Positions 63,415 to 64,000 of a DNA stretch of 64,000 nt are shown piece by piece. The notes beneath the pieces were generated by a model. It ran no database searches. It saw only the letters and a list, made by a program, of their open reading frames with translations, and had not been told where the DNA came from. The first letter of the stretch is position 1. Each line of letters starts with the position of its first letter. The position numbers were made by a program, and so were the translations under genes. This stretch comes from Oscillospiraceae bacterium (GTDB taxonomy: Bacteria; Bacillota; Clostridia; Oscillospirales; Oscillospiraceae). The stretch lies in contig JAFWRM010000042.1 of assembly GCA_017519975.1 (NCBI GenBank), positions 44,857 through 108,856 on the forward strand, written 5' to 3'.

Positions 63415-63462
63415 CGGATGGAGAAAGAAGATATTTTTGAAATTGTCGACTATGAAGTATCA
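63415..63462 (+). repeat. Right copy of an imperfect direct repeat
   Basis: Partner of 62506-62553. Here the frame MEKEDIFEIVDYEVSK ends in a stop at 63469, directly before the truncated flavodoxin. Confidence 0.7.
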
Positions 63463-63464
63463 AA

Positions 63465-63845
63465 GTGAACAAGTCAACTCCTGCTTCACTAACGCTGATC
63501 AATGTGACGGAGCAGCCAGATGCTGACCTGACGTCATTTGATTGTATCGGTTTCGCTTCCGGCATCTACTTCAGCAGCGTTGCCAAACAGCTTCTGTCCT
63601 TTGCCGATGTCCATCTTCCGGAGAATAAGGATGTGTTCTGTATCTATACATACGGTGCTCCGGTCAGCGGCTTCCTGAAAGGCATCCGTGAGATCGCGGA
63701 AAAGAAGCATTGCCGGGAGCTGGGGGCATACCACTGCCTAGGTTTCGACACTTTCGGTCCGTTCAAACTCGTGGGTGGTATCGCCAAGGGTCATCCGACA
63801 GAAGAAGAGATAGCCGGTGCGACAAAGTTCTACCGGGAACTGTGA
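63465..63845 (+). pseudogene. N-terminally truncated flavodoxin
   Basis: The 126-residue frame matches the middle and end of flavodoxins: FDCIGFASGIYFSSVAKQLLSFAD, VFCIYTYGAP and the family ending CLGFDTFGPFKLVGGIAKGHPTEEEI. The first ~45 residues with the FMN-phosphate loop (T/S-x-T-G-N-T) are absent, and instead the sequence runs into the direct repeat at 63415-63462. Without that loop FMN binding is unlikely, so I read it as a remnant. A GTG at 63465 could start a short protein, but no ribosome binding site is evident. Confidence 0.65.
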
Positions 63846-63923
63846 GTCCTTTAGCAGAAAAGGGTGTCCCAAACACGAAGAGCAATCCTTCTTGAATCCG
63901 ATCAGATAAGGAGCGGTGCTGTA

Positions 63924-64000
63924 TGCTGTTTCAATCATTGGATAAACTCAAGCGGCAGTCGATACTGGCTGCAATTCTCATGATGGCTCTCGGTGTGGTC
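63924..64000 (+). CDS. Partial membrane protein (start only)
   Basis: An open frame begins at the ATG at 63924, with AAGGAG at 63909-63914, and runs off the window. The 25 visible residues are a short amphipathic start (LFQSLDKLKRQ) followed by a hydrophobic segment (SILAAILMMALGVV). This resembles the opening of DUF308/HdeD-type membrane proteins, but too little is present to be sure. Confidence 0.5.

Overview
The window is about 64 kb of a moderately GC-rich genome of a Gram-positive anaerobe. I place it in class Clostridia (Bacillota) by inference from gene content and order: rimP-nusA-ylxR-L7Ae-infB-rbfA-nrnA-truB-ribF, ylxM-ffh-rpsP-khpA-rimM-trmD, a FabK-type fatty-acid operon fused to the acc genes, a CIRCE-controlled groESL, a glycine riboswitch and a DUF1292 protein. 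I cannot name the genus. Most of the window is core chromosome with short intergenic gaps, several TTG starts and many strong sigma-A-type promoters with 17-bp spacers. No phage, insertion sequence or CRISPR array is visible.

Layout. 1-3.2 kb: rplS on its own transcript, a rhomboid-like membrane protein, a phosphoribosyltransferase and a 5'-nucleotidase. 3.2-7.5 kb: a class A penicillin-binding protein and a PpiC/PrsA-like foldase, the latter behind a strongly promoted, structured ~275-nt leader that may itself be a small RNA. 7.5-10.5 kb: mrp, hom, DUF2284 and DUF1292 in one operon. 10.6-13.3 kb: a LysR regulator divergent from a PutP-type sodium symporter, with TGAAA/TTTCA half-sites between them. 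13.3-16.4 kb: a membrane-anchored secreted protein, a MATE exporter and a TIGR04076-like protein. 16.4-18.3 kb: a glycine riboswitch with terminator controlling an AgcS-type amino-acid:sodium symporter. 18.3-29.7 kb: the fatty-acid operon acpP-fabK-fabD-fabG-accB-fabZ-accC-accD-accA-thioesterase-fabF-second KAS II-acyl-CoA ligase, behind a promoter with a palindromic operator. FabH is absent from it. 29.9-38.7 kb: the rimP-to-ribF translation operon ending in mscS. 38.7-40.1 kb: rpe-recR. 40.2-43.9 kb: xpaC-telA-lemA-like-TPM. 43.9-47.5 kb: ylxM to trmD. 47.5-50.4 kb: a phosphopantetheinyl transferase, a zinc alcohol dehydrogenase and an SDR with an altered active site. 50.4-58.3 kb: murD-YnbB-like-alaA-ligA-Old Yellow Enzyme, in one direction from one promoter. 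58.6-62.2 kb: groES-groL, an RNA methyltransferase and a tRNA-Ser(CGA). 62.2-64 kb: a less orderly end with a four-copy 19-bp repeat cluster, a nucleotidyltransferase flanked by an imperfect ~48-bp direct repeat, an N-terminally truncated flavodoxin and the start of a membrane protein.

How the parts work together: AccABCD makes malonyl-CoA, FabD loads it on AcpP, and FabF, FabG, FabZ and FabK run the elongation cycle. The Sfp-type transferase at 47.6 kb may activate the carrier protein. Two co-directional translation operons supply ribosome maturation, initiation and tRNA-modification factors. The parts most worth following up are the structured RNA at 7.3-7.5 kb, the non-standard tail of the fatty-acid operon, the operator at its promoter, the AccD zinc-finger deletion, the YxxxN dehydrogenase with its neighbouring oxidoreductases, and the repeat-rich last 2 kb.
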